The position numbers and the translations under genes are program-made. 64,000 nucleotides of DNA, taken from contig JAVTVX010000034.1 in NCBI GenBank assembly GCA_033439265.1, positions 14,646,501 to 14,710,500 of the forward strand, given 5' to 3'. Source of the DNA: Dillenia suffruticosa (lineage: Eukaryota; Streptophyta; Magnoliopsida; Dilleniales; Dilleniaceae). Positions 1 through 12,494 of the stretch are shown here, in pieces; positions within the stretch are counted from its first letter, which is position 1, and the number at the start of each line of letters is the position of its first letter. The notes below the pieces were generated by a model, which had not been told where the DNA came from, made no database searches, and saw only the letters and a program-made list of their open reading frames with translations.

Positions 1-335
1 AATTTCAATTCTGCAAAAAATTAGGGTTTATCGGGAGAAAATTTGAGAGCACTGAGCATTTTTGCGCTACGACTTAAATTTCACTTTCATTCCTTGACCC
101 TTTACTTTTAAAGTGAATTTAGTATGTATATATCTCATGGCATCAAATTTACATGTGTGGTTTTCATTTTGGCTTAGTAACAAAGATTTTCACTCTCGGT
201 GATTTAGCCGTACAATTTGCAAGCGATTTTCAAAACAGAAAATTTCTTAGTGACTTTTGGGCCTTGAAAACATGATCAATATTATATATACATTGAGGAG
301 AGTACAATATAAAAGATACCGAAGTGTCGGTGTTA
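1..335 (-). repeat. G2 copy A, start of the 3' LTR (truncated by window edge)
   Basis: These bases equal 58607-58941 almost exactly. On the minus strand the LTR begins ATAACACCGACAC, whereas the outer LTR of the same element begins TGTAACACTGAC, so the canonical TG at this inner boundary is lost. The rest of this LTR copy would lie upstream of base 1. Confidence 0.85.
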
Positions 336-740
336 TTTTTCCTAACCCCCTAAAAACAAGTCTCGTCCTCAAGACTTAAAGAAACTATATAAAGAAAAGT
401 TGGAGTACTGTCTCCTCATGGCCTCCTCAGACTCCCAAGTCTCTTCCTCGACCTGCTCGCTCCTCTACAAAACTCTAACAAGAGGAACCTCTTTGCTCTG
501 TAGCTTTTAGACCTGTCGATCCAGAATAGCCACGGGCTGAACAGGTAAGCTCAAGTCCTCTCGAAGCTCAACTGGCAGAGCCTCTAAAATATGTAAGGGA
601 TCTGGCTGATATCTTCTAAGCACTGAGACATGGAATACATCATGAATACACAATAGGTCTGCTGGTAGCTCCAATTTATATGCCACACTTCCGATCCTCT
701 CAAGGATATGGAAGGGCCCAATATACTTGGGGCTCAACTT
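336..740 (-). pseudogene. G2-A integrase C-terminus and chromodomain-like tail
   Basis: The reading frame from 737 to 507 runs from the integrase C-terminal GPF motif (YIGPFHILERIGSVAYKLEL) through the HDVFHVSVLR segment to QPVAILDR, typical of plant chromovirus Pol ends. It then hits a stop at 507. Chromodomain-like sequence continues in broken frames toward position 400. In the family this tail directs integration toward heterochromatin. The polypurine tract and LTR follow directly (about 336-350). Decayed and not functional. Confidence 0.75.
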
Positions 741-1950
741 CTCCGCTGTCTAAATTGAATGACTCCCTTCAAGGGAAATAGCCTTAAGAATATCATGTCT
801 TCCACAATGAACTCTAGAGGTCGCCGCCTATGATTTGCATAGGATTTCTGCTTATTTCGGGCGGCTTTCATCTGCGTATGGATAAATCTCACTTTCTCCT
901 TCGTCTCCTATACCAGTTCAACATTGGTGAGCTACCACTCACCAATATCATCCCAGTACAACGGGGTATGACACTTCATCTTATACAATGCCTCATAAGG
1001 TGGCATACCAATGCTCGCCTGATAGCTATTATTATAGGCAAACTCCACTAACGGAAAATACCCAACCCAACTCTCTCAGAAATCCATAACACATGCCCTA
1101 AGCATGTCCTCCAAAGTCTGAATGGTGCTCTCTAACTAACCATCCTTTTGGGTTGATACGCTATGCTGAAACTTAGTCTAGTACCCAAAGCCTCCTGTAG
1201 ACTGAGCCAAGAACGGGATGTAAATCTGGGGTCTCGATCTGATACTATCGACACTGGAACCCCATGCAGTCTCACAATCGTATCAATATAGAGGCGTGCC
1301 AATGCCTCAAGCGAGTAATCACTCCTGATTGGGATGAAGTGTGCGGACTTAATAAATCGGTCAACTATCACCCAGATTGTATCATGTTGTGCCGAAAGTC
1401 TATGGCAACCCCACTACGAAATTCATTGTGATATGCTCCCACTTCCACTTAGGGATGGGAAGGGGCTGTAAAGTGCCAGCTGGATGTTGGTGCTCGGCCT
1501 TTACCTGTTAACATACAAGGCAATGAGCAATAAACTCCACAATCTCTCGTTTTATACCCGACCACCAATAACTGTCTTTGATAGTGTGGTACATTTTAGT
1601 ACTGTTGGATATAAAGCATAGGCAGATAAATGGGCCTCCTCAAGAATAGCCCTTTGGAGATCACTATTTGTTGGTACACATACCCGATCTCAGAAAATCA
1701 ACAGTCCATCCCTACGGACCCTAAAGTCATTGATATCACCTCTGCTAGCTTTCTCATAAATACCTCGGAGCTCCTTATCACTCTGTGGAAGAACCCTGAT
1801 ATGGTCGAGTAAACCGACTGAACTTCAAATCTGACTAGTATAACTCCCTAAACATCACTAGCCAACCTGACTCCCAAAACTTGGAGTCCTAATAAACATG
1901 AGAGATAAGTACTCTCAGTAGTCTAAAAAAAAGAATACGACTTCTGGCTC
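740..1950 (-). pseudogene. G2-A integrase remnant
   Basis: Remnant of the retroviral-type integrase core. The open stretch 1371-1132 contains an [11 protein letters not shown] segment with the first catalytic-region Asp, and [13 protein letters not shown] with the second. It is closed by stops on both sides. The HHCC zinc-binding region is recognisable only in fragments near 1500-1600. The frame is interrupted by several stops, so no integrase could be made. It lies between RNase H (upstream on the minus strand) and the chromodomain tail. Copy B carries the same lesions, so they predate the duplication. Confidence 0.75.
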
Positions 1951-2560
1951 AAGGCATCGCCACTACATTAGCCTTGCCCAGATGATAGTCAATAATAAGG
2001 TTATAATTGCTTAGCAGCTCGAACCATCTCTACTGCCTTAAATTCAACTCCCACTGAGTGAACAAATACTTCAGGCTCTTGGGATCTATAAACACCCTAA
2101 ATGTGACCCCATATAGATAGTAGCGCCATATCTTTAGTGCAAAGAATATGGCCGTTAACTCCAAATCGTGCGTAGCATAGTTCACCTCATGCTTTTTTAG
2201 CTGTCAAGAAGCATAGGCGATAACTCTACCATCTTTCATCAATCATAGCCCAATCCCTACCTGTTAGCATCACTGTACACCACATGCTCCCAACTACTCG
2301 TGGGAAGGGCTAGAATTGGAGCAGACGTCAACCACTATTTGAGCTTCTGAAAGCTCGCCTCACAATGGTCATCCCATATAAATCTGACGTCCTTTCACAT
2401 CAATCTAAATAACGGAGCAGCAATTTAGAAAATCCCTTTACAAATATGCGGTAATACCCGGCTGACCAAGAAAACTCCTTATCTCTGTTACTGTTATAGC
2501 TGCTCCCATCTCAATATAACCTCAACTTTCTGCGAATCAACAAAAATACCCTCCACAGAA
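1950..2560 (-). pseudogene. G2-A RNase H remnant
   Basis: Minus-strand sequence between the RT and integrase remnants matches the gypsy RNase H order. It includes segments encoding the [14 protein letters not shown] and YAS-like motifs around 2050-2230, split by several stops. The assignment comes mainly from position and from comparison with the better preserved RNase H of G1 (24413-25015). Confidence 0.6.
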
Positions 2561-3290
2561 ACTATATGGCCAAGAAAACCAATTTACCGCAGCCAAAATT
2601 CACACTTGGTGAACTTGGCATAAAGCTATCTCTCACAAAGAAATTGTAGAATCACCATAAGGTGCTGAGCATGCTCATCATCACTCCGCAAGTAGACTAA
2701 GATATCATCAATAAAAACAATAATGAACCGGTAAAAATAATCATGGAAAACTCGATTCGTAAGGTCCATAAATGCAGCAAAGGCGTTAGTCAGCCCAAAC
2801 GGCACGACTAAAAACTCATAATGTCCGTATCGGGTGCGGAAAGCCGTATTAGGTACATCCTCGGCCCTAATCCGCAACTGATGGTAACCCGACCGGAGAT
2901 CTATCTTTGAGAATACCCTGGTACCCTATAACTGATCAAAGAGATCATTAATACGTGGTAGTGGGTGCCGATTATTAATGGTAACTTTGTTCAGCTGTCT
3001 ATAATCTATACAAAACCGAAATGTGCTATCCTTCTTTTTCACAAACAACACCGTGCACCCCACAGTGACGTGCTAGGACGATAAATCCCTGGTCCAATAG
3101 TTCTTGCAGCTGAACCTTTAGCTCCTTGAGCTTGGCTGGCACCATCCTATATGGTGCCATAGAAATAGGAGTAATCCCTCGAACTACATCAATCTCAAAA
3201 TCAAATTTCTAGATTGGTAGTAATCCAGGAAGTTCCTCAGGAAATACATCCGAAAACTCCTATACCATCGGGACCTCCTCAAGCTGCGGG
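2560..3290 (-). pseudogene. G2-A reverse transcriptase remnant
   Basis: The frame from 2877 to 2626 encodes [20 protein letters not shown] followed by [18 protein letters not shown]. This is the gypsy RT palm, with FIDD as the catalytic Asp pair. The N-terminal fingers region (3280-2880) is recognisable by its EELPGL- and [19 protein letters not shown] segments, but it is frame-broken. Reverse transcription of the element RNA would have been its role. It is inactive because of multiple stops. Confidence 0.8.
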
Positions 3291-3770
3291 CCCTGTATGG
3301 TGGTATCAATAATGTGGGCCAGATATGCCGTTCCTCCACGGCGCACCAAACGTCTGGCTCTATAACAGAAATAACAAAACGGGTAATACCCGCCTATCTC
3401 CCGTAAAAACCAATGGCGGCTACCCGGGTTTCCTGAACTCAACTTGCTTCATAACGTAATCAGCTGAAGCCTGGTTTGTATTCAACCAGTCCATCCCTAG
3501 GATGGCATCAAAGTTGGTCATACTGAGAGGAATCAAGTATGCCTCTAACATGGTATCCTCTATCCTGACCTCACAGCCACCATATACTGAATGCCTAACA
3601 ATCTGCTCACCAAGAGGAGTGATGACCAAGATCTCATCATCAAGTGGTGAGATAGGCTTATCAAAGTACCTAGCGAAGGAATTGCTTAATATGAGTAGTT
3701 CAACCCTGTGTCTATGAGAACACGGGCGTCAGTACCAAATATATACATGGTACCTAATGACAAAAAGAGT
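3290..3770 (-). pseudogene. G2-A aspartic protease remnant
   Basis: Retropepsin-like region. A DTG-type active site (IDTGLNYSY, then a stop) is encoded near 3690-3720. The frame 3629-3420 continues with VITPLGEQIVRHSVYGGCEV and FDAILGMDWL, the conserved flap and ILGMDWL motif of gypsy proteases. Stops on both sides make this a pseudogene. Confidence 0.75.
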
Positions 3771-3799
3771 TACACGGAATTTAGAATTCGGAAAAACTG

Positions 3800-3813
3800 A
3801 ATATATATATATA
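3800..3813. repeat. (AT)n microsatellite in G2-A
   Basis: A short AT dinucleotide run between gag and protease. The equivalent run near 62407-62422 is two bases longer. That is the only indel seen between the two copies, and it shifts the offset from 58606 to 58608. Confidence 0.85.
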
Positions 3814-3959
3814 TCAAAACATATATGTACATCAAAGTAGTCAAGCCTCTAATGTTTTAACATGTCATGATTGTACACGAGTATCATGGCATACATGATA
3901 TAAAAAAAATACAATACAATATAGATCCTATACTGCTGGATCTGTTGGAGGGTTACCCG

Positions 3960-5390
3960 TTACTGCATCAGGGTTCGCCTGAGCATCCTCCTGAGTCATC
4001 GCGTACATGCGAGCCAAATCTCTAGGCTACTGACGTGATTGAGTCTACATGGTGTTGCTCCCGGTAGCCATCTATGGAGCTGTATATACTGAATGAGTAG
4101 TACTCCCTGCTGTCCCGTGCATGGTGCACTGGTATAGCTCTGCAATCCCTGACCTCTGAAACCCAGATCAGGGCACACACTCCTGATATGACCCGGCCTT
4201 CCACATTGGAAGCAAGTGTTCGAGCCTCCGTAAGGTCCGAAATGGAAATGACTACATCTGTGGCAAAGAGTCTGCTGTTGCGCCATATACTGTGTAAAGG
4301 CACTGGGGATGGGTGGTTTGAACCCCTGGTGATGAGGTCCCTGCCCCGAACTCTGTGGTCTAAACCCAGAAGTACATCTATGCGAGCCAAAACCTCTACA
4401 TCTCCTAGAGTTTGCCCGGAATATGACCCGGTCCTCTTCCTTTTCTGTTCCTTACCCTCTCTCTGTCTGGCCTCAGTACAAACTATCTCCTTCGCGTGAT
4501 AAGCTAAACTAATCACATCTGAGAGGGTAAAACTGGGGGTCACAGTTATGCAGTGTCGGATACTCAAACTGAGGCCGTCCTAAAACTAAAACCTCAGCTG
4601 CTACGGTATAGCTATTTAGGGACTAAGGCAGCTATCCTCCTGAGTTCTGCCTCATACTCAGCAACAGATCTAGTCCCCTATTTCAAATAGAGGAACTCAG
4701 CTCTCAAACGGTCCTGTTGGAAATCCAGGAAATATCTACGGTCAAACTCTTGTAGAAAATCCTCCTACTGTAAAGGCCCTGTAGCCTCATCTTGTATAGT
4801 ATCCCAGCAAGTGAGAGCATCTCCGTCCAATAATCTCTCGGCAACACTGAGTCTAAGGTCCTCACTCAACCTCAGATCTGTAAGAATCTTGTGAATTCGG
4901 TTGATCCAATGCTTTGCCGCGCAGCATTACCAGATCTTGAAAAATCTACACAACCGAGCTGACATGCTCCTTCACTAACTGTGTCAACTCGTGAACTTGC
5001 CTCAGAGTTACAGAAGTGGTCTCAATCAGACCTGAAACTGTTGAGGGCTCGGCCACTGGTGGGGGCTCTAGTGTTGCTGGGATAGGTGCTGCCGCGGGTG
5101 TAGGTGCAGCTGTAGGTGGAGGTGGTGGTGGCATCTGCACACCATACTGACTATACCACTCCTGCCACTACCTCAAAGCGTCTAGTGGTGGTGGTGGAAT
5201 CCCTGCCATAGTCATCGCCTGGGGTGGTGCTGGTGTAGGCACCCGTTATGAGGAAGCATCCTCAGGTACCCTAAGGGTCTCAAGCTCCCTCAAAGTATTA
5301 GGTGCTGGTGGAGTCTCAGGTGGCGTGAGTCTAGCTCTATATCCTACTGATCTACCGCATCTAGGCAGTATAATTCTGTAAAAAGAATTC
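3960..5390 (-). pseudogene. G2-A gag remnant with zinc knuckle
   Basis: Degenerate Gag (nucleocapsid/capsid). A CCHC zinc knuckle (CFQCGRPGHIRSVC) is encoded on the minus strand at 4214-4173 within the frame 4286-3996. An upstream piece, 5140-4946, has a proline/alanine-rich N-terminal segment followed by ETTSVTLRQVHELTQLVKE. The same proline-rich plus TTSVALR(Q/R)VHELT order occurs in G1 gag (21552-21740), confirming that the two elements are related. Intervening frames are disrupted. Confidence 0.75.
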
Positions 5391-5574
5391 TTCAGGAGAT
5401 ATGTTTCAAGAATTAGGGTTAGCTACGGAGTAACTAACCCCCTAAAATGGATGAACTCAATCCCTGAGACCATATGCAGGGATATATATGACCGTATGAA
5501 ACTCTTATGCATTGAAGACTTTAAATACATTCATAATTAGGAAACATCTTACATAGATATACAGCTCTCAACCT

Positions 5575-5595
5575 AGGCTTTGATACAAACCAAAT
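5575..5595 (-). other. Decayed primer binding site of G2-A
   Basis: Immediately inside the 5' LTR on the minus strand lies TTTGGTTTGTATCAAAGCC. It resembles the initiator-tRNA-Met site TGGTATCAGAGC seen in every other element here, but has extra bases and substitutions. Confidence 0.55.
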
Positions 5596-8500
5596 TGTCA
5601 TGTCCCGAAACGGAGCCGTGAACAGCCGCCCGTTATCCTGGATGTTGACTTTCTATAACCAAATGAGCAAAACCTCTCTATAAGTCAAAAATCTATCAGA
5701 TACCATATATCGACCTATCACATATCTATATACATGACTTAGCCTGGCCACAATCAACAATCTCCTCAAATCATCCAATCCCTGTCAACCATACAGGATA
5801 ATGTAAGGTTAACAATAGTGCTACACCAGACCTCTATTGCTATGCTCCCATCAAAGGTAGGAATAGTCGTCAGTTACCCCTCCTGTGATTTAGATGTGGC
5901 ACCGAATGAATATAGAGGACACTTCTAGAACATGACACGTTTCCCAAAGTAAATCTATACAATAGTACAAATCATGCCTCAATACAATAGAATAGAATTG
6001 GGAGTTTCAATAAGATACACATAAATTTATATACAGCCATCCCTTTTTATACACAATGGTCTATCTAGAATCCCAATACACAAATATACAATTTCATTGG
6101 CAAATCCTTCCTAATATCATATCGAGTACCTAATCAACAGCCTCATTCTCCAACAAAAGCCTCGTGCACTGATAAGTCTCAATACGTCCCACTATAGCTA
6201 TCTCTATTCACAACAAGAAATGAGGGGTAAGTATCAAGGAAGATACGCAGTAAGTGAGAGGGTATATATCATGTGTTTAATGTGTCAGTGAAAAATGGAG
6301 TATCAAATTTCTCAATAATTTCACATATTTTAAGAAATCATGTATAATACTCAATTTATTATAAATCATTCTTTTCACTTACATTTCAAATATATATGCA
6401 TCCATGTCATTAAATCATGCTAGAATAGAGCGTGCCAAAATCAGTCCTAGAAAGGGTCGACCGTGACCATTGACAGGTGTATCGAGGGTTTTGTATGCAA
6501 TAGGTTAGAAAAGCTCTCAACCCCGATGTTGACAACGGACCTCATCAGGTGCTAGACTATGGCGCACCATAGCCCTCCCCCTCATGGGTTTAACCTGACT
6601 AGTATTGAGTTGAATCACAATATATTTACCATTTTCCGATGTCATGTAGGATACCTTCCGCCGAAGCGTATCTGGTGCAAATATGGATCATCCTACACAT
6701 GCATCCTTCGTAACTACGGAATGGGATTTACCCATCACAAAGTTATCATCATGACATGCTAAGGCCCTTAGCCCATGTAAAATATCATCATCAAATCAAT
6801 CACGTGCCATGCCACATTTCTCAAGTAATGTCAATCATTTCCACAAGGATGATTTCATAAAACATGTATAAATCAAATGCAATAGTACGGTTTCTACTCG
6901 TTTGGATGCATAAACAATACGTAGAAATATATTTGTGGATACTCCATGAATTCACAAAAACATTTCATAATTCATTGAAAATTTCGCATCACATATTCAT
7001 TAAATCATGGTTACGTCAGAAAATATTTTAAAACATGATATTATGCATCAGACAGATAATATAATAAATCTTACTCATAGTACACGGGAGGGTATGCCAC
7101 TCCCAGCATGAATCTCGAGGCACATAAAAATACTCCCCTCAATATCACTGACGAGGCTCTATGAACATAATGTAGAACATATATCACTTAAGAGATTCTA
7201 TGATACATATATCATGATGCAAATGTGATGCAACCCTAGTTATAGACGACCTAGTTTTTTTTTTTAAAATCAAATCTCGCATCATTCTCGAGAATCAAAC
7301 ACAAGTTCCACAACCGGGGTCAGAATTTGGAAATTTCAATTTCTATGGTCGGCTCACATAAAAACTCACACTTTTCGTATTGAACTTATTTCCAAAATCT
7401 TGGTAGAAGATTCCTTAAAGTCCACATTTTTAAACCAATCAAACTTTCACTTTCTATTTTATCTCGTTTTAGCAAATTTCTCATATTTCACCATCTGCTC
7501 ATGCAAATACTATGATTTTTGATTATGTTGTAGTTAAGACACAGGGTTACAACCTCTTAGTTGGGCACTTTCTCCGATTCCTAGTGCAAATCCATGAAAT
7601 TGCACCATTTTGCCCACATTATGTTTCAGAAGTCTATTCTGACCAATTTTAGTACAGCCCTCACAACTTTTAACATACAACTCTAAATTTCCTAAACTTT
7701 TTACAGTATTTGAAAGAAATACAGCCCTACATTTTTCATGTTTTGGATTTCTCCCAATTATGCCTAGAAAGGGTCTGAAATAGACCACCAATATCTCTGT
7801 TCAATTTTGGCCGAGAAGCAGAATCCTTTCTGCATAGTTTTGGGAGATTTTGTATAACTTTTGATTCCATCATGCCAATTGGCTGAAATTTTCACAGTAG
7901 GTGGATAAGATGAGATCTACAACTTTTCAACTTTGAGTGTTTGCAAACAAGGGCTGCAAGGGAGTCATGCAATGCTACAATTTTTGGTGTTGGAGAATGG
8001 GTGACCTTCTATCGAGTTTCAGAAGAATGGTTTTAACTTTTGACATAGTGGTCGAATTGAGGCGATTCCTATTTCGTTGGAAAGATAAGACATAGATCTA
8101 TATTTCATATAACTAGCACAAAATCCAGTTTTGTCAGAAAAGGGGGCTACACTCAGAGGCTGACTTATTGCCGCAGAACAGGGTAGAATAGTGCATTGTC
8201 AAAATCTAACCTACTCTCCTTTCCTATCCATTTTTTTTTTCATGTCCGATTTCCAACCCGGCTAAGTCCAATTTTTCCTTCATTGACCTCATGGTTTTTC
8301 TTGATGGATCCCTTCATTTCTTTGTGCTAAATCTTATTCTCAAGTTGGTTTTGTTGTAGAAATGCAGCAAGGTAGAAACTGTATTGGTTTTGCATCCAAA
8401 GGTCAGAAATTGAATCATTCCTTAGCTAGTTCAGTTCTCTTAGTGGTTCACTAAGCAGATAGGCTCCAAATGACCTTAATTTTGGATATGTTGGTCCTTA

Positions 8501-11210
8501 GGATATATGCAAGGCCTTTGCAAATTTCATTGAAAAGACTAAGGGCAACTATGGCTGCCGGTCCAAGGAAACTCACTGCTGTTAAAATTCAAAGTAAGAA
8601 GAACAAACTAAAATTTAGAACTTCATTGAATTTGAGAGCAATTCTTGTACATAATAAGAGAACTTTTTCATTGATTACAAAGGGGAAGTGAATCCCTATT
8701 TATAGAGAAAAAGAGAGGAAGAAAAGAATGGGAGAATGGAAGAGAGGAGAGAGCATAAAGCTCTCTCCTCTAGCTAGCCGTTGGGGCCTCCAACGGCTAG
8801 CTCTTGCTAGCTGCTGGGGGACCAAATGGTCCCCCCATTTGCTGGCCCGGGCTGGGCCCGAAGGGCCCAGCCCGAAGCCCGCGGGTCTGACCCATAAAGG
8901 GACCCTAAATTGGGCCAAGAAATCTAGATAAGAGAGGCATTAATTTGCCTCTATGCTTAGGTTTCCTTTAGGCCTCAAATAGGTAAGGAAAAATACAATC
9001 AATTTAGGGTTAATTGAGTACCCTAAGTGTTCTTCATTTCAACAACTGCCTCATAGGAGTTTCTAAAATTTTCAAATTTCCAGATTTTGGCTGTCCCAAT
9101 TTTGCTATTGGTTTCCCTATCAAACTAATCTCAAATGACCTCAATTTTTAACATGTTATAGTTTAGGATGTTTACAAGCTATCCATAAAAAATTATGGAA
9201 AACTACTAAGGTTTGCCTAGGCACTCTCGGACTCATATACTTGTCTTCTCATGGTTGCACAAGCGAACACCACATACATGAAATTTTTCACTCAAATTCC
9301 AGCACACATATATCACACAAATACACCTCATTCTTAGTTATTTTGTGCACTTATATAACTAATTTTCCTTGGCACTTTCCAACACACAACACCTTACCCA
9401 TTCAACTATCAATGTACACATTTAATCATCACAATATATACATACATTTTGCACACATGAAGTACACTTAATCTCCTACAATTTTAGCACGCAACTCATG
9501 ATACATACTCCAATTTCAAAATCAAACATAACAAACTTTCAACACACATTGCAACCTTATGAATGCCATATTTTCAGCACACCTTAGGACCATTTTCAGG
9601 ACAATTTCAGCCACTAGAAGTGTCAAATTTCTAGACATACACAAGGCAATAAAGGGCAAAATTTCTCCACCAATGTGCGCACAAATGCAACCCAATTTCT
9701 ATACACTAAATGCACACAAACTAGGGACAAATTTCAGTATGATTTAGGCCACCAACAAAGGCTAAAATTCTTACATATAAGTCCATGGTTTCCTTGTCCC
9801 AAAATGAAGCCAAATTAAGGCCAAAATCCAATCCTCTTAAGCTGAATTTTTTTTTCAGCACATCTTCTTAGGGTTTTCAGCCATTGATTACTTACTTAAA
9901 GTAGGTTCAAGTCATCACATAAGGTCACCAACATAAGGTTCTCACAAAGGCATCGTGTGCTGAATTTTTCTCTTCCTCCAAACTTCTCCATTTTTGGCCA
10001 ACTAAGGTTACCTAACCTAGGCTTCTCCTTTTTGCATTAAATTTGCATATGTTATACTAGAGAATGGAGGGAGTTTACCTTATGAACTGCAGGTTGATTG
10101 AAGCCTTGGAAGGACAAATTCTACTCCTCCCCTTCAATTTTTGGCCCCTCCTAGATCTCCAATGTAGAATGCTCATTTTCAGCTGGTTTTTGGATATGTT
10201 CTAATAGGCTTAGAGTAGAGAAAAACCATGTAAAAACATTGGGTGGTTGTTTGGAGGAAAACACTTCTCCACCTAGGTATAGGTTTCGGTCAAGAGAAGA
10301 GAGGAGAAGAAGATTTTTGTGTTTTGGTTCCTTGAGCAAGCCTTTCTCTCCCTTTCTCCCTCTCTCTCACATTGCCTTTCACAATTCTAAAGGGGCCAAC
10401 CATGGTTTAGTCAATTTGTAATCATAGTTGTGTTTAATTAACTTAACTCTAGTTGAATTTAACCATTGTTAATTAATTAGGGTTAGTTTCTTCCAATCAT
10501 GTAGTGCCACTTGTCAAGATCACACAAAATCCAATAAAGTAAATTCACATACTTCAAGAGCATTAATTGTTTGTCCTTTAAGCCTATCCACTTGTTAACA
10601 TGCGATCTAAGATCGGTCAAAATTACTATTCACCTAAAAAATCTAAAATCACACACGGGACCCAGGTTTTCGTGCTGAGTCAAATGCTACTGGTTTTGTG
10701 TTAATTTGAGGTCCTTTGATTACCCAAACATACTTCAGAGTGAACGAAATTCTCGATCGGTCAAAATTTGACCTCAACCTCGAAATGTGTGAAATCTCAC
10801 CACAGACTCCGTTTTGCCCGTAGATTTTAAAAATATAGGTCTTGGGTGGAAAGAAGACTGTTTGCTCGGACAAATTTCAATTTTGCCAAAAATTAGGATT
10901 TCTCGGACGAAAATTTTAGAGTATTGAGCATTTTTGTGCTACGGCTTAAATTTCATTTTCGCTTTTTGACCCTTCACTTTTAAAGTAAATTTAGCATGTA
11001 TATATCTCACGGCATCAAATTTGCATGTGTGGTTTTCATTTTGGCTTAATAACAAAGATTTTCGCTTTTAGTGATTTAGCCGTACAATTTTTCGAGCGAT
11101 TTTCAAAATGAAAAATTTCTTAGTAAATTTTGGGCTATAAAAACAGGATCAATATCATATATACATCAAGGAGAGTACAATATGAAAGATACCAAAATGT
11201 CAGTGTTACA
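5596..11210 (-). repeat. G2-A right (5') LTR, 5.6 kb including a solo-LTR insertion
   Basis: Very long LTR, from TGTCATGTCCCG at 5596 to CAGTGTTACA ending at 11210. It aligns along its length with the left LTR 53941-58941, with about 10% divergence in the stretches compared by eye. The main length difference is the solo copia LTR at 8580-9044. No conserved ORF is present; short open stretches inside it are chance frames. Long AC/T-rich leader-like stretches lie at 9240-9980 and 10150-10400. Confidence 0.85.
8580..9044 (-). mobile_element. Solo LTR of a copia-1-related element in G2-A
   Basis: A 465-bp block is present in the right LTR of G2 but absent from the left LTR near 56866. It starts TGTTAAAATT, ends TTTCAACA, and is flanked by the 5-bp TSD ACTGC (8575-8579 and 9045-9049). 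Reverse-complemented it begins TGTTGAAATGAAGAACACTTAGGG and carries a TATA box (plus-strand TATTTATA, 8697-8704). It also has the same GC-rich hairpin cluster and CCAACGGCTAG motif as the copia-1 LTR. It has no internal region, so it is a solo LTR left by LTR-LTR recombination. Confidence 0.92.
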
Positions 11211-12494
11211 CAAAGGTTATAATCAAGAGGAAGGGATTGATTACGATGAAACTCATGCACCGGTAGCAAGATTATAAACAATAAGAATGCTTCTTGCTTC
11301 TTTTATTTTATAAATTTTAAACTTTACCAAAGGGATGTTAAAAGTGCATTTCTGAATGGTTATTTGAATGAGACAATATATGTTAAACAACCTCCTAGAT
11401 TTAAAGATTCAAAGTATCCTGAATATGTGTACAAATTAACCAAAACTTTGTATGGTTTGAATCAAGCTCCTAGAGCTTGGTATGAAAGATTAAGTAACTT
11501 TTTATTAGAAAATGACTTTGAACGATGAAAGATAGATACCACTCTATTTATTAAAAGGAAAGATGATAATTTCTTAATCATACAGATATATGTAGATGAC
11601 ATAATATTTGAAGGAACTAGCACGAGAATGTGTGAGGAATTTGCAGTCAAAATGCAGGGAGAATTTGAAATAAGCATGATGGGAGAGTTAAATTACCTCC
11701 TTAGACTACAACAATCAAAAGATGGAATTTTCATAAATCAATCAAAATATACAAATGACTTAATTAAAATATTTAGGTTTAGTGACTGCAAGGGTAATGC
11801 AACTCCAACGAGTACAAACATTAAGTTAGACAAAGACGAAAGTGGTAAATCAATTTGCCAAAAACTTTACAGAAGCATGATTGGGTCTTTGCTTTACCTT
11901 ACTACTTCAAGACCTAATATACAATTTAGTGTATGTCTTTGTACTAGATTTCAATCAGACCCAAAAGAATCTCACTTGGCTGTAATTAAAAAAATTTTCA
12001 GATACTTAAAAGAAACTACTTACTTAGCAATTTGGTATGACAGAAACCGAAGCTTTCAACCACTTGGGTTCGGTAATGCTGACTTTGTTAAATGCAAAGT
12101 TGATAGAAAAAGTACAAGTGACACTTGTTAATTCTTTGGAAGTATGTTGGTATCATGGTCCTCCAAAAACCAAAGTAGTACGGCATTGTCAATGATGGAA
12201 GCAGAATATATTTCAGCTGGACAATGCACAGTACAGATCATTTGGATCAAATATAAAATGAAAGACTATGGATTAGATTTTAATTGCATTCCAATCAAAT
12301 GTGATAACACAAATGTAATAAATCTCACAAAGAATCCAGTGCATCACTCAAGAACCAAACACATAGACGTGAGGCATCATTTTATTCGAGACCATGTTCT
12401 GAAGAATGAGATTGGTTTTGAGTACATGGACACTCAAAAACAAATTGCTATTATCCTTACCAAATCTTTGTATAAAAATAGATTTTGTAAATAA
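11211..12494 (+). pseudogene. X pol 3' part: reverse transcriptase and RNase H
   Basis: Translation resumes exactly where 53940 left off: KGYNQEEGIDYDETHAPVAR (RT fingers) and then frames broken by stops at 11275-11580. The catalytic YVDD is encoded at 11589-11600 and is continuous with the open frame 11628-12131 (SMMGELNYLL, LTTSRPNIQFSVCLCTRFQS). RNase H follows in 12144-12494 (VSWSSKNQSSTALSMMEAEY and RTKHIDVRHHFI). The last open frame ends with YKNRFCK, a typical copia Pol end. In the family these are RT and RNase H domains of one polyprotein. Here stops make it a pseudogene. Confidence 0.88.

Larger units (their letters stand above)
1..11210 (-). mobile_element. G2 copy A: right portion of a Tekay/Del-like Ty3/gypsy element
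   Basis: Minus-strand gypsy element. The window opens inside its left (3') LTR (1 to about 335), followed by the internal region (about 336-5595) and the complete right (5') LTR (5596-11210). The outer end reads TGTAACACTG on the minus strand, and the inner end of the same LTR closes in ACATGACA. Gene order along the minus strand is gag, protease, RT, RNase H, integrase, chromodomain-like tail, as in chromoviruses. The element sits in the RT domain of copia X: the flank at 11211 starts CAAAG, matching TAAAG at 53936-53940 except for one base. All internal genes carry stops, so it is non-autonomous. The Tekay/Del assignment is by remembered motif likeness and LTR size. Confidence 0.88.

Noticed and set aside
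8700..8931. Opposing open frames rich in Gly, Pro and Arg
   Set aside because: They are produced by the GC-rich palindromes of the solo LTR; similar mirror frames occur in the copia-1 LTRs.
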